This document shows, one piece after another, positions 55,701-64,000 of a stretch of DNA of 64,000 nucleotides. Source of the DNA: VMDJ01 sp038144195 (GTDB lineage: Bacteria > Pseudomonadota > Gammaproteobacteria > Chromatiales > Chromatiaceae); NCBI GenBank assembly GCA_038144195.1, contig JAYQNH010000002.1:1636790-1700789 (forward strand), read 5' to 3'. Position 1 is the first letter of the stretch. Each line of letters begins with the position of its first letter. A model generated the notes under the pieces. The model did not search any database. It worked only from the letters and a program-made list of their open reading frames with translations, and was not told the origin of the DNA. The translations under genes and the position numbers were made by a program.

Positions 55701-56657
55701 TCATTTCTCGAGAGCGTCGAGGTAACGTTCAGCATCCAGTGCAGCCATACAACCAGTACCTGCTGAGGTGATGGCTTGACGATAGATATGATCCATAACA
55801 TCACCTGCTGCAAACACACCTTCAACAGATGATTGGGTCGCATTACCTTCGGTGCCACTCTTAACTTTGATGTAGCCGCCATTCATCTCGAGCTGACCTT
55901 CAAAGATGCCGGTGTTTGGCTTGTGACCAATCGCCACAAAGATGCCTTGCAGTTCGATATCTTCGGTTGAGCCATCTTCGGTGCTCTTAATGCGCATACC
56001 GGTCACGCCGGTTTTATCACCCAACACTTCATCAAGCGTGCAGTTGGTCTTTAGCGTGATATTGCCGTTGTTAACCTTGTCCATCAGGTGATCTTGCAAG
56101 ATCTTTTCTGCACGGAAGGTGTCACGGCGGTGAACCAGAACAACTTCAGAGGCAATGTTTGATAGGTAAAGCGCCTCTTCAACAGCGGTGTTGCCGCCAC
56201 CGATGACAGCGACTTTCTGATTGCGATAGAAGAATCCATCACAAGTAGCACAGGCCGAAACACCTTTGCCTTTAAAAGCTTCTTCTGAATCGAGACCAAG
56301 GTACATCGCAGAAGCACCTGTAGCGATGATGATCGCATCAGCGGTGTAGTGTGCGCTGTCACCTTTCAATTTGAATGGGCGTTCGCTGAAATCCACCTCT
56401 GAGATGTAGTCGAAAATGATTTCGGTTTCGAAACGCTCAGCGTGTTGTTGCATACGAGTCATCAGATCTGGACCCATAACGCCGTTGTTATCACCTGGCC
56501 AGTTATCGACATCGGTGGTGGTCATCAATTGACCGCCTTGCTCCATGCCAGTGATCAGCACAGGATTAAGATTTGCACGAGCCGCGTAGACCGCCGCGGT
56601 ATAGCCCGCAGGTCCCGATCCCAAAATCAACAAACCGCAGTGTTTTGCATCGCTCAT
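55701..56657 (-). CDS. trxB: Thioredoxin reductase
   Basis: TrxB reduces thioredoxin with NADPH through FAD. The FAD motif GSGPAGYTAAVYA, the redox-active CATCDG, the NADPH loop GGGNTAVEEALYL and the C-terminal FAD motif GVFAAGDVMDHIYRQAITSAG are present. The 318-residue length and intact frame are typical of the low-molecular-weight bacterial enzyme. It is divergent from ftsK across about 230 bp that hold both promoters. Confidence 0.96.
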   Translation of the reverse strand: MSDAKHCGLLILGSGPAGYTAAVYAARANLNPVLITGMEQGGQLMTTTDVDNWPGDNNGVMGPDLMTRMQQHAERFETEIIFDYISEVDFSERPFKLKGDSAHYTADAIIIATGASAMYLGLDSEEAFKGKGVSACATCDGFFYRNQKVAVIGGGNTAVEEALYLSNIASEVVLVHRRDTFRAEKILQDHLMDKVNNGNITLKTNCTLDEVLGDKTGVTGMRIKSTEDGSTEDIELQGIFVAIGHKPNTGIFEGQLEMNGGYIKVKSGTEGNATQSSVEGVFAAGDVMDHIYRQAITSAGTGCMAALDAERYLDALEK

Positions 56658-56884
56658 GTGTGAAATCTCCTAATAACATGTTTCTTTATTGGGGCGGTAT
56701 CCTATAAGTGAGGGGCGGGTAGAACAAGGGCTAAGAATCGTTGAATACGGACCTTTTTGGGGTTGTCTGGAAATTGAGAAAAAAGCCACTCAAACGGTGA
56801 GTTTATGGGGCTGCTATGCGATAATTGAGTGAGCATTAACACTCGCTGTTATCTCATTGAAATTTTTACATTATCGGGATTCGC

Positions 56885-59165
56885 TTGAACCAATCTCTGC
56901 AAAAACGCGTTAAAGAAGGCGGCTTTCTACTGCTGCTCGCTATCAGTCTCTTTTTTATGATGTCGTTGGTCAGTTATTCCGCTGAAGACCCGAGTTGGGG
57001 CTATGTTGGCCCACGCTCAACAGCGCTGAACTGGGGTGGTCCGGCGGGCGCTTGGTTTGCCTCAGTGTTATTCACGCTTGTTGGCGTGATCGCCTATCTG
57101 TTCCCACTGATGGTCGGCTGGGCCGGTTGGTTAATGTTCCGAGATCGTAATAATGCTGAGCCCGTTCATCCGATGATGGGTGTTGCACGTTGGGGTGGTT
57201 TTATTCTGACCTTGATCGGCGCAACAGCGCTCGCTGCACTACATATGCATCGCGGTAAAGGGCTTCCTGAAGGTCCTGGCGGGATTGTTGGACATGAATT
57301 CTCAGATGTTCTCGTATCGGCTTTGAGCTCGACTGGGGCGACCTTAGGCATGCTGGCAGCATTTTTAATCGGTTTTACCTTGTTCTCAGGTATTTCTTGG
57401 TTGTTGGTTATCGATCGTTTAGGTGCTTTCTCGCTTAAAGCGTTTGATCAAGCATTGACGCTGAAAGATGGCTTTATTGAAAAACGTAAAGCGACCGAGA
57501 TGAAGCAGCAACGCAAAGAAGTGCGAATCAAAGAGCAAAAGCGTGTTCAGAAACGTAAACAGCCGGTAGTCATTGAAACACCAAAGCCAAAAGCAGTTGA
57601 GCCAAGCGTTCGCGTTGAGAAAGAGCGCCAAATGACTTTGATCGATCCGGTCTTTACCGATGGCTTGCCGTCATTGGATCTACTCGATCCACCAAAGCCG
57701 AGTGGTCACAAACTCTCACCTGAAGAGTTACGTGCGATGTCAGGATTGGTAGAGCGCAAGCTGGCTGACTTTAACGTCGAAGCAACTGTTGAGATAGTGC
57801 ATCCAGGTCCTGTCGTTGCTTTATATGAATTGAATCTTGCGCCAGGCACAAAGGCTAGCAAGGTCACAAATTTATCGACGGACTTAGCGCGCGCATTGTC
57901 TGTGCGCTCTGTGCGTGTGGTTGAAGTTATCCCGGGGCGTTCAACCGATTGGTATCGAGATACCGAATGAGCACCGTGAGATGGTGTTCTTAAGCGAAAT
58001 TCTGCGTTCTGAGAAATACGATAGTTCTAAATCGCCGCTTACCTTATCGCTAGGTAAAGACATTGCCGGCGAGCCTGTGGTGGCTGACTTGGCAAAGATG
58101 CCGCATGCGCTGATAGCAGGTACGACAGGCTCTGGTAAATCGGTTGCGATTAACACCATGATTCTCAGCTTGCTCTATAAAGCAACGCCTGAAGATGTGC
58201 GCATGATCATGGTCGACCCGAAGATGCTTGAACTTTCAGTTTATGAAGGTATTCCGCATCTATTAGCGCCGGTTGTGACGGACATGAAAGATGCACAAAA
58301 CGCATTGCGTTGGTGTGTAGCTGAAATGGAGCGTCGTTATCGACTCATGGCGGCACTCGGTGTGCGTAATGTGGCTGGTTACAACAAGAAGGTAAAAGAC
58401 GCCAAGAAATCAGGGCAGCCAATCACTGATCCGCTTTACAAAGGTGAGCCCGATATCGTGACCGGTGAGATTCCACCGCCACCTGAGCTCAACACCATGC
58501 CGTATATCGTCGTCATCATCGATGAGCTGGCTGACATGATGATGGTAGTGGGCAAAAAAGTTGAAGAGCTGATCGCACGTTTGGCACAAAAGGCACGTGC
58601 AGCAGGTATTCACTTGTTACTAGCGACTCAGCGCCCATCGGTTGATGTTATTACCGGTTTGATTAAGGCAAACGTGCCGACTCGTATCGCTTTCCAAGTG
58701 AGCTCACGTATCGACTCTCGAACCATTCTGGATCAAATGGGTGCAGAACATCTCTTAGGTCACGGTGATATGTTGTATATGCCACCGGGAACAAGTATTC
58801 CATTACGTGCTCACGGCGCTTTTGTTGACGATCACGAAGTGCATGCTGTGGTTGAGTACGTGAAGTCTCTCGGTGAGCCACGTTATATAGACGAGATTAC
58901 CAATGAGCCAACTGAAGCAATTCCAGGTTTATCTGCAGAAGCATCAGGTGTTGATACCGAAGATGCGGATCCATTATTCGATGAGGCCGTTCAGATTGTG
59001 ACCGAATCACGTCGCGCCTCTATTTCAGGTGTACAGCGTCGCTTAAAGATCGGTTACAACCGTGCCGCTCGTCTGGTGGAAGAGATGGAGCGCGTGGGCA
59101 TCGTGACTGAGCCTGATAATCGCGGTAACCGTGAAGTCTTAGCGCCACCACCGATTCGTGATTGA
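56885..59165 (+). CDS. ftsK: DNA translocase FtsK, one frameshift
   Basis: FtsK pumps chromosomal DNA at the septum and activates XerCD at dif. The N-terminal domain has four hydrophobic helices within about 180 residues, then a short charged linker (KQQRKEVRIKEQKRVQKRK), the beta domain and the RecA-like motor with Walker A GTTGSGKSVAIN and Walker B VVIIDELADMMM. The C-terminal gamma winged helix is ISGVQRRLKIGYNRAARLVEEME. An extra G near 57947 breaks the frame; removing it gives PGRSTIGIEIPNEHRE. TTG start; 759 residues, shorter than E. coli because the linker is short. Confidence 0.94.
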
Positions 59166-59773
59166 TGTTACGTCTGATCCTTTTATTACTGGTTATTGTT
59201 AGCCAAGCGCAGGCATCAGGTCGCGAGGCGTTTGATGCCTTCACTAAAGATCTAAAAACTTTTCGCGCCAATTTTGAGCAATCAGTGCTGGATACCAATA
59301 ACGCTAAGACGGGCATCTTTCTTGGCCAGTTTTATCTCAATCGCCCAGAGCAGTTTCGTTGGGATTATGTCTTACCAGAGCCACGTAAGATTATTGCTGA
59401 TGGCTCGACGCTTTGGATGATCGATGAAGATATCGAGCAAGTTACGCAATACCCTCAAGGTTGGGCATTACGTGATACTGCTGCAGTCATCTTGTTATCG
59501 AACAAGCCACTTGAAGACTCATTCAAGGTGGTTGATTTAGGTCATCGCCAAGAGCTCGACTGGCTGGAGCTGCTTCCTAAAAACGAAGATAGCGATATCG
59601 TACGCATTCTTATTGCGTTTGAAGAGAACCGGTTTAAGCGCCTTGAGCTTGTCGATAAGTTTGGCCAGATCTCACGCTTTGTCTTCACCGAGGCGTATCG
59701 CAATCCGCCTTTAGATAAAGAGCTCTTTGAGTACACGCCGCCTGATGAGTTCTCTGTTTTTGAATCTAATTAA
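59165..59773 (+). CDS. lolA: Outer-membrane lipoprotein carrier protein LolA
   Basis: LolA carries lipoproteins across the periplasm from LolCDE to LolB. A signal peptide (MLRLILLLLVIVSQAQA) precedes a beta-sheet half-barrel with FRANFEQSVLD, PEQFRWDYVLPEP and the strand LWMIDEDIEQVTQYP. At about 202 residues it is of normal length. Its ATG overlaps the ftsK stop (TGATG), and its stop overlaps rarA (TAATG). The ftsK-lolA-rarA order is conserved in gammaproteobacteria. Confidence 0.92.
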   Translation: MLRLILLLLVIVSQAQASGREAFDAFTKDLKTFRANFEQSVLDTNNAKTGIFLGQFYLNRPEQFRWDYVLPEPRKIIADGSTLWMIDEDIEQVTQYPQGWALRDTAAVILLSNKPLEDSFKVVDLGHRQELDWLELLPKNEDSDIVRILIAFEENRFKRLELVDKFGQISRFVFTEAYRNPPLDKELFEYTPPDEFSVFESN

Positions 59774-61089
59774 TGTCTGATCTATTTGGTACACCCGATA
59801 ACCTGACCCAGCCTTTAGCTGATCGTATGCGCCCGACAACGCTGGAAGGCTACCTTGGTCAGGAACATATTCTTGGTACTGATAAGCCATTGCGAAAAGC
59901 AATCGAAGGTGGTCATCTGCACTCAATGATTTTTTGGGGGCCGCCGGGTACGGGTAAAACCACTTTGGCACGTTTGCTTGCCAACTATGCCAATCTGCAT
60001 TTCATTACCTTGTCAGCCGTTTTTTCCGGAGTGAAAGATATTCGCCAAGCGGTAGACCAAGCTAAAGCGATACAGCAACAAACAGGTCAGGGCAGTTTGC
60101 TGTTCATTGACGAAGTGCATCGATTCAATAAATCGCAACAAGATGCGTTTTTACCGCATGTTGAAGATGGCACAGTGATTTTTGTTGGTGCTACCACTGA
60201 GAATCCATCTTTTGAGCTTAATAACGCGTTGTTATCACGCGCTCGTGTGTATGTACTCAAGTCATTAACTGTTGAGCAGCTCGAAGGACTGATTCGCAGC
60301 ACGCTCGAAGACATAGAGAAAGGCTTAGCTGATCTCGAACTGGTTCTGAGTGATGAGCAAATCCATCAAATTGCGACAGCAGCCGATGGCGATGCACGCC
60401 GCTGTTTAAACCTACTTGAGATCAGTGCGGATTTGGCGATTGATGGCCGCATTGCTGACAGTGATTTAAATGAGGTGCTGAGTGGGCAAGTGCGTCGCTT
60501 TGATAACAAAGGCGATATGTTTTACGAACAAATCTCAGCGCTGCATAAATCAGTTCGTGGCTCATCTGTAGATGGCTCCTTGTATTGGTTCTGTCGCATG
60601 CTCGATGGCGGCTGTGATCCGCTGTATATCGCCCGTCGAGTGGTGCGCATGGCATCTGAAGATATCGGCAATGCGGATCCACGTGGACTTGAGATCGCTT
60701 TAAACGCTTGGGATGTGCAGCAACGCTTAGGTAGCCCAGAAGGGGAGCTGGCGGTCGCACAAGCGATTTGTTACCTAGCAGCCGCGCCAAAGAGTAATGC
60801 GGTTTACAGTGCCTATAAACAAGCCACAGCACTCGCTAAGCAAACAGGCTCGTCAGAGGTGCCCATGCATTTGAGAAATGCGCCGACCTCGTTGATGGAT
60901 GATCTGGGGTATGGCGATGGCTATCGATATGCGCATGACGAACCCGAAGGCTATGCGGCTGGTGAGCAGTACCTGCCAGATGAGATTTCAGAAGCTCGCT
61001 TTTATGAGCCTGTAGATCGTGGGCTTGAGATCAAGATCCGTGAAAAGCTTGCGCATCTAAGAGCACTCGATAAGCAGCACAAGGGCTAA
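59773..61089 (+). CDS. rarA: Replication-associated recombination protein RarA
   Basis: RarA (MgsA) is an AAA+ ATPase that acts at stalled replication forks. LADRMRPTTLEGYLGQEHIL is followed by Walker A GPPGTGKTTLARLLA, Walker B LLFIDEVHRFNKSQQD, and the arginine-finger region LLSRARVYVLKSL. The C-terminal tetramerisation region contains CRMLDGGCDPLYIARRV and YLPDEI. The 438-residue length matches and the frame is intact. It overlaps lolA. Confidence 0.95.
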   Translation: MSDLFGTPDNLTQPLADRMRPTTLEGYLGQEHILGTDKPLRKAIEGGHLHSMIFWGPPGTGKTTLARLLANYANLHFITLSAVFSGVKDIRQAVDQAKAIQQQTGQGSLLFIDEVHRFNKSQQDAFLPHVEDGTVIFVGATTENPSFELNNALLSRARVYVLKSLTVEQLEGLIRSTLEDIEKGLADLELVLSDEQIHQIATAADGDARRCLNLLEISADLAIDGRIADSDLNEVLSGQVRRFDNKGDMFYEQISALHKSVRGSSVDGSLYWFCRMLDGGCDPLYIARRVVRMASEDIGNADPRGLEIALNAWDVQQRLGSPEGELAVAQAICYLAAAPKSNAVYSAYKQATALAKQTGSSEVPMHLRNAPTSLMDDLGYGDGYRYAHDEPEGYAAGEQYLPDEISEARFYEPVDRGLEIKIREKLAHLRALDKQHKG

Positions 61090-61149
61090 AAGAGTCCTCG
61101 CCAATCGGGTAAACTAGCTGCCCAGTTTGATTTTGAGATCCATTTCATC

Positions 61150-61536
61150 ATGCTCAGTCAGTGGCTAGCCGTCGCTGCAGGTGGTGCCATAGGCGCAACC
61201 GCACGCTACGGACTATCAACAGCGATCTACCAGAGTGTAGGGAAGTCCTTTCCTTACGGCACTTTGGCGGTCAATGTGATTGGTTGCTTACTGATTGGCT
61301 TGGCATCTGTGCATTGGATCGAACGTGTGACCTTTGGTGACACTTGGCGATTGTTTTTGATCATCGGGGTGTTTGGTGGTTTTACGACCTTCTCGACGTT
61401 CTCTCTCGAAACCATTCAACTTTTACAGCAAGGCGAACCTGATAAAGCATTAGCGAATATCGGTGTTAGTCTGATTGCGTGCTTAGCCGCCACCTATGTT
61501 GGCTGGCTAATCGCACGTGGTAGTGCATTAACTTAA
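61150..61536 (+). CDS. crcB: Fluoride ion channel CrcB
   Basis: CrcB (Fluc) exports fluoride. The 128-residue protein has four hydrophobic helices; GGAIGATARYGLS, FPYGTLAVNVIGC (with the sodium and Asn site) and the track motif GGFTTFSTFSLE are present. A dimer of this small protein forms the pore. No fluoride riboswitch is visible in the 60 bases upstream. It lies between rarA and serS, the usual position. Confidence 0.94.
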   Translation: MLSQWLAVAAGGAIGATARYGLSTAIYQSVGKSFPYGTLAVNVIGCLLIGLASVHWIERVTFGDTWRLFLIIGVFGGFTTFSTFSLETIQLLQQGEPDKALANIGVSLIACLAATYVGWLIARGSALT

Positions 61537-61554
61537 CTCGATACTTTAGACCTT

Positions 61555-62829
61555 ATGTTAGATCCAAAACGATTACGTGCAGAACTTGAACTGGTGGTAG
61601 AGCAACTCGCTCGCCGTGGTTATCAGCTTGATATCGAGAAAATGAAATCGCTCGAAGAGCAACGTAAAGCACTTCAAATTGAGCAACAAGAGTTACAAAA
61701 CGAACGAAATACCAAATCGAAATCGATCGGTAAGGCAAAAGCTGCAGGTGAAGATCTTCAGCCTTTATTGGATGAGGTTGCAGGTCTTGGCGATAAGCTC
61801 AAAGCGGTGTCAGAAAAAAGTGATGCTGTTCAAGCTGAGCTGCATGCATTGATGATGTCGATGCCGAATACACCCCATGACTCAGTTCCGGATGGTAAAG
61901 ATGAGGAAGATAATCGCGAAGAGCGCACTTGGGGTGAGATTCCGACGTTTGATTTTGAACCCAAAGACCACGTGGATCTGGGCGAGGGTGTAAAACAACT
62001 CGATTTTGATACCGCGGCCAAGGTTACCGGTTCTCGATTCGTCTCTATGTCGGGTGATTTAGCGCGTCTGCATCGTGCACTAACCCAGTTTATGTTGGAT
62101 ACGCATATCGCTGAGCACGGCTATACCGAGGTGTACGTACCTTATATCGTGAATGGCGACAGCTTGCGTGGCACTGGTCAGTTACCAAAGTTTGAAGAAG
62201 ACCTCTTTAAGTTAGAAGGAACTGACTATTACCTAATCCCAACCGCAGAAGTTCCTGTGACCAATTTAGTCCGCGATGTGATTCTAGATGCCGACCAACT
62301 GCCGGTTAAGTACGTTGCGCATACACCCTGTTTCCGTTCAGAGGCGGGTGCTTATGGTCGTGATACGCGCGGCATGATTCGTCAGCACCAGTTCGATAAG
62401 GTTGAGCTTGTGTGCGTGGTTAAGCCTGAAGACGCTTTCGATATGCTTGAGGAGCTGACCGGTCATGCAGAGAAGATTCTGCAGAAACTCAACCTTCCAT
62501 ATCGTTTAGTCACCTTATGTACGGGTGATATTGGTTTCTCATCAACCAAAACCTACGACATTGAGGTCTGGCTACCAGGTCAAGCGAAGTATCGCGAGAT
62601 CTCATCATGCTCTTGCTTCGGTGATTTCCAAGCCCGTCGTCTTCAAGCACGTTGGCGTAATCCAGAAACAGGTAAGCCAGAGTTGGCTAACACCTTGAAT
62701 GGTTCTGGTTTGGCTGTGGGACGCACCTTGGTTGCTGTACTAGAAAATTACCAGCAGGCAGATGGCTCAATCAAAGTACCAGAAGTGCTACAGCCTTACA
62801 TGGGCGGCATCACTGAGTTAACGCTTTAA
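61555..62829 (+). CDS. serS: Seryl-tRNA synthetase
   Basis: SerRS charges tRNA-Ser and tRNA-Sec. The N-terminal coiled-coil arm (residues 25-105) is followed by the class II core: motif 2 CFRSEAGAYGRDTRGMIRQ and motif 3 NGSGLAVGRTLVAVLENYQ. Motifs TAEVPVTN and REISSCSCFGDFQARR line the active site. The 424-residue length and intact frame are normal. Its TAA overlaps the next, convergent gene in TTAA at 62826-62829. Confidence 0.96.
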   Translation: MLDPKRLRAELELVVEQLARRGYQLDIEKMKSLEEQRKALQIEQQELQNERNTKSKSIGKAKAAGEDLQPLLDEVAGLGDKLKAVSEKSDAVQAELHALMMSMPNTPHDSVPDGKDEEDNREERTWGEIPTFDFEPKDHVDLGEGVKQLDFDTAAKVTGSRFVSMSGDLARLHRALTQFMLDTHIAEHGYTEVYVPYIVNGDSLRGTGQLPKFEEDLFKLEGTDYYLIPTAEVPVTNLVRDVILDADQLPVKYVAHTPCFRSEAGAYGRDTRGMIRQHQFDKVELVCVVKPEDAFDMLEELTGHAEKILQKLNLPYRLVTLCTGDIGFSSTKTYDIEVWLPGQAKYREISSCSCFGDFQARRLQARWRNPETGKPELANTLNGSGLAVGRTLVAVLENYQQADGSIKVPEVLQPYMGGITELTL

Positions 62830-63002
62830 CGCACCGACATAATCAGTAAAAGCACGACGAGAACAACGCCGCCTATGGCAAAGATCGCTGCGTTCCAATC
62901 GCCTTTTTCTGCTTGTTTGCCGTTTTGTTGGTGATGTTTATACGCTGGCCATAAAAAGAACAGCATCATGATGCCAGCCACAAAGGCTAAGATTTTCCCC
63001 AT
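62826..63002 (-). CDS. Small two-span membrane protein (58 aa), unknown function
   Basis: The minus strand from ATG 63002 encodes MGKILAFVAGIMMLFFLWP, then a hydrophilic stretch (AYKHHQQNGKQAEKGDW) and a second hydrophobic segment (AAIFAIGGVVLVVLLLIM) before a TAA that overlaps the serS stop. Two helices with a positively charged loop suggest a small inner-membrane protein. I do not know the family. The 4-base TTAA junction with serS and clean coding properties support a real gene. Confidence 0.6.
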   Translation of the reverse strand: MGKILAFVAGIMMLFFLWPAYKHHQQNGKQAEKGDWNAAIFAIGGVVLVVLLLIMSVR

Positions 63003-63030
63003 TCCATGAATGTGCTCCGATAAGTGACAT

Positions 63031-63062
63031 AAAAAAGCCCGGTAACAAGACCGGGCTTTTTT
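63031..63062. terminator. Terminator downstream of the Bax-inhibitor-like gene
   Basis: AAAAAAGCCCGGT and ACCGGGCTTTTTT pair perfectly around a 6-base loop. It lies 13 bases after the stop of the minus-strand gene at 63075 and before the small membrane protein start. Confidence 0.85.
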
Positions 63063-63074
63063 GATTGATAACGC

Positions 63075-63743
63075 TTAGTCGTCGTTACTCATCATGCCCA
63101 GAAGATTCAACAAGCTAATAAAGATGTTGAAGATGCTGAGGTAAAGACCGTAAGTCGCCATGATGTAGTTGGTTTCACCACCATTGATGATGCGAGAGGT
63201 ATCAAACAAGATAAAACCACTCATCACTAGGATGATACCGCCAGAAACAGCCATCGCCAGTGCAGGCATCTCTAGGAAGATGTTTGCCAACATCGCAATC
63301 ACTAACACCATCATGCCGGCGAACAAGAAACCACCCATGAAGCTAAAGTCACGTTTAGTGGTCATCGCGTAGGCAGATAGGCCTAAGAAGATGATACCGG
63401 TACCACCCATTGCGGTTGCAATGATCTGAGGACCTTTAGGCAGAGCAAGGTACATCGATAGGATTGAACCCAAACCAAAGCCGAGTAGGCCGGTGACCAA
63501 GAAGATCACGCCAATACCGGTTGAAGAGTTAGCTGTACGTGGCAGTACAAAAATGCCCAGCACCATCGATGCGATAACAGAAATCATGTAAGCGATCGGT
63601 GGCACGGCTAATGACATCGATATCAGCGCCATCACAGCACTGAAGACCAAGGTCGCCGACAATAGAATGTAGGTGTTTTTCAGAACTTTATTAGCAACGT
63701 CAGCATCAGGACGTGTAGCAACGACTGAATTGAATTGATTCAT
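63075..63743 (-). CDS. Bax inhibitor-1/YccA-family membrane protein
   Basis: The 222-residue protein has seven hydrophobic helices. LKNTYILLSATLVFSAVMA begins the domain, with the loop motif GLLGFGLGS, IFLGLSAYAMTTKRDFSFMGGFLF in the middle, and the conserved FILFDTSRIINGGETNYIMATYGLYLSIFNIFISLLNLLG, which holds the acidic residues of the family calcium-leak pore. In E. coli YccA is an FtsH-regulated membrane protein. The function here is unproven. The gene has its own terminator, and a promoter region of about 170 bp lies before the tRNA. Confidence 0.88.
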   Translation of the reverse strand: MNQFNSVVATRPDADVANKVLKNTYILLSATLVFSAVMALISMSLAVPPIAYMISVIASMVLGIFVLPRTANSSTGIGVIFLVTGLLGFGLGSILSMYLALPKGPQIIATAMGGTGIIFLGLSAYAMTTKRDFSFMGGFLFAGMMVLVIAMLANIFLEMPALAMAVSGGIILVMSGFILFDTSRIINGGETNYIMATYGLYLSIFNIFISLLNLLGMMSNDD

Positions 63744-63869
63744 CTAAATTAGCCCTCCGAGGCTCTCTGTTTGTACCCTTCATTAGATTGGGGCTGAGTC
63801 AAATAGTTCAAGGGTAAGCATAACGTATCGCTAGAGCATCTCAACCCCAGATAAGCCTTGAATCAGGTG

Positions 63870-63897
63870 TTGTTTTTAGCGGAAAAATCGGTATATT
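63870..63897 (+). promoter_or_regulatory. Promoter of the tRNA-Ser gene
   Basis: TTGTTT (63870-63875) and TATATT (63892-63897) are 16 bases apart and are followed by a GC-rich discriminator, a form typical of stable RNA promoters, about 20 bases before the tRNA. Confidence 0.55.
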
Positions 63898-63918
63898 ACG
63901 CGGCTTCCCGCTCATCCC

Positions 63919-64000
63919 GGAGGGGTGGCAGAGCGGCTGAATGCACCGGTCTTGAAAACCGGCAAGGGTTAATAGCCCTTCGTGGGTTCAAATCCCACCC
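63919..64000 (+). tRNA. tRNA-Ser (anticodon UGA), cut by the window end
   Basis: The tRNA starts GGAGGGGTGGCAGAGCGG. The anticodon arm CCGGTCTTGAAAACCGG shows loop CTTGAAA with anticodon TGA (UGA). A long variable arm (AAGGGTTAATAGCCCTT) marks a serine tRNA, and the T-arm GTGGGTTCAAATCCCAC follows. The 3' acceptor strand and CCA lie beyond the window. Confidence 0.95.

Noticed and set aside
1358..59165. Treating the broken genes as real pseudogenes
   Set aside because: Too many are essential and intact on both sides, with only one- or two-base changes; sequencing error explains them better.
61090..61149. Fluoride riboswitch before crcB
   Set aside because: The 60-base gap is too short and shows no pseudoknot-forming consensus.
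1..64000. CRISPR arrays, prophage, transposons or toxin-antitoxin pairs
   Set aside because: No regularly spaced repeats, integrase, transposase or phage structural genes were seen; the tmRNA gene, a common phage attachment site, is followed by an ordinary transporter.

Overview
This 64 kb window is a dense chromosomal stretch from a gammaproteobacterium, most likely a marine heterotroph of the Oceanospirillales/Pseudomonadales type. The evidence is the gene content and order: cmoAB, the smpB-ratA-rnfH-bamE-fur block, a methylcitrate cluster using acnD and prpF, lapA-lapB-pyrF, cspD-clpSA-infA-bpt-aat-trxB, ftsK-lolA-rarA-crcB-serS, and a tmRNA encoding the tag ANDDNYALAA. The genus cannot be fixed from the sequence alone. 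No prophage, insertion sequence, CRISPR array or integron was seen. No gap without a gene exceeds about 300 bases.

Layout. 1-6.2 kb: a MotA/TolQ/ExbB-type proton channel pair, small proteins, a SET protein, cmoA-cmoB (tRNA wobble modification), lexA with an unusual operator array, and sthA. 6.3-23.7 kb is a C3/C4 carbon module: ppsA, prpE-prpR-prpB-prpC-acnD-prpF, apbE, a TRAP transporter (dctPQM), malic enzyme and a DUF599 membrane protein. Palindromes of the form ATTGTCGACAAT lie upstream of both ppsA and prpE and suggest one GntR regulator controls both. Propionate and C4-dicarboxylate breakdown would yield pyruvate, which PpsA returns to gluconeogenesis. 23.7-32 kb: ssrA, a sodium symporter, ratA/smpB, rnfH/bamE, fur, gmhB, recN, nadK and hrcA. 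32-36.9 kb: grpE-dnaK-dnaJ behind sigma-32-like promoters, then dapB. 36.9-49.6 kb: a reductase, lapAB, pyrF, nudF, an acetyltransferase, roxA, a DMT exporter, an OmpA-like protein, purB, a repeat protein, hflD, mnmA, rluE and icd. 49.6-64 kb: cspD, the N-degron set (clpS, clpA, bpt, aat), infA, trxB, ftsK-lolA-rarA-crcB-serS, a Bax-inhibitor-like membrane protein and the start of a tRNA-Ser(UGA) gene.

Quality caveat. About 27 genes, including essential ones (dnaK, ftsK, purB, clpA, mnmA, gmhB), are interrupted by single- or two-base indels, mostly in short homopolymers, and ppsA also carries an in-frame amber. Their protein sequences stay conserved on both sides of each break. I read these as sequencing or assembly errors rather than real pseudogenes, and I annotate each such gene over its full extent with the break positions.

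Most notable signals: a symmetrical GTTC-N7-GTTC-N9-GAAC-N7-GAAC array centred on the lexA -10 box; the shared prp/pps operator; a terminator-like hairpin inside the apbE signal-peptide region; a Shine-Dalgarno-sequestering hairpin before the MotA-like gene; and repeated 4-base TTAA/TTAG stop-codon overlaps between convergent genes. I found no clearly new multi-gene system.
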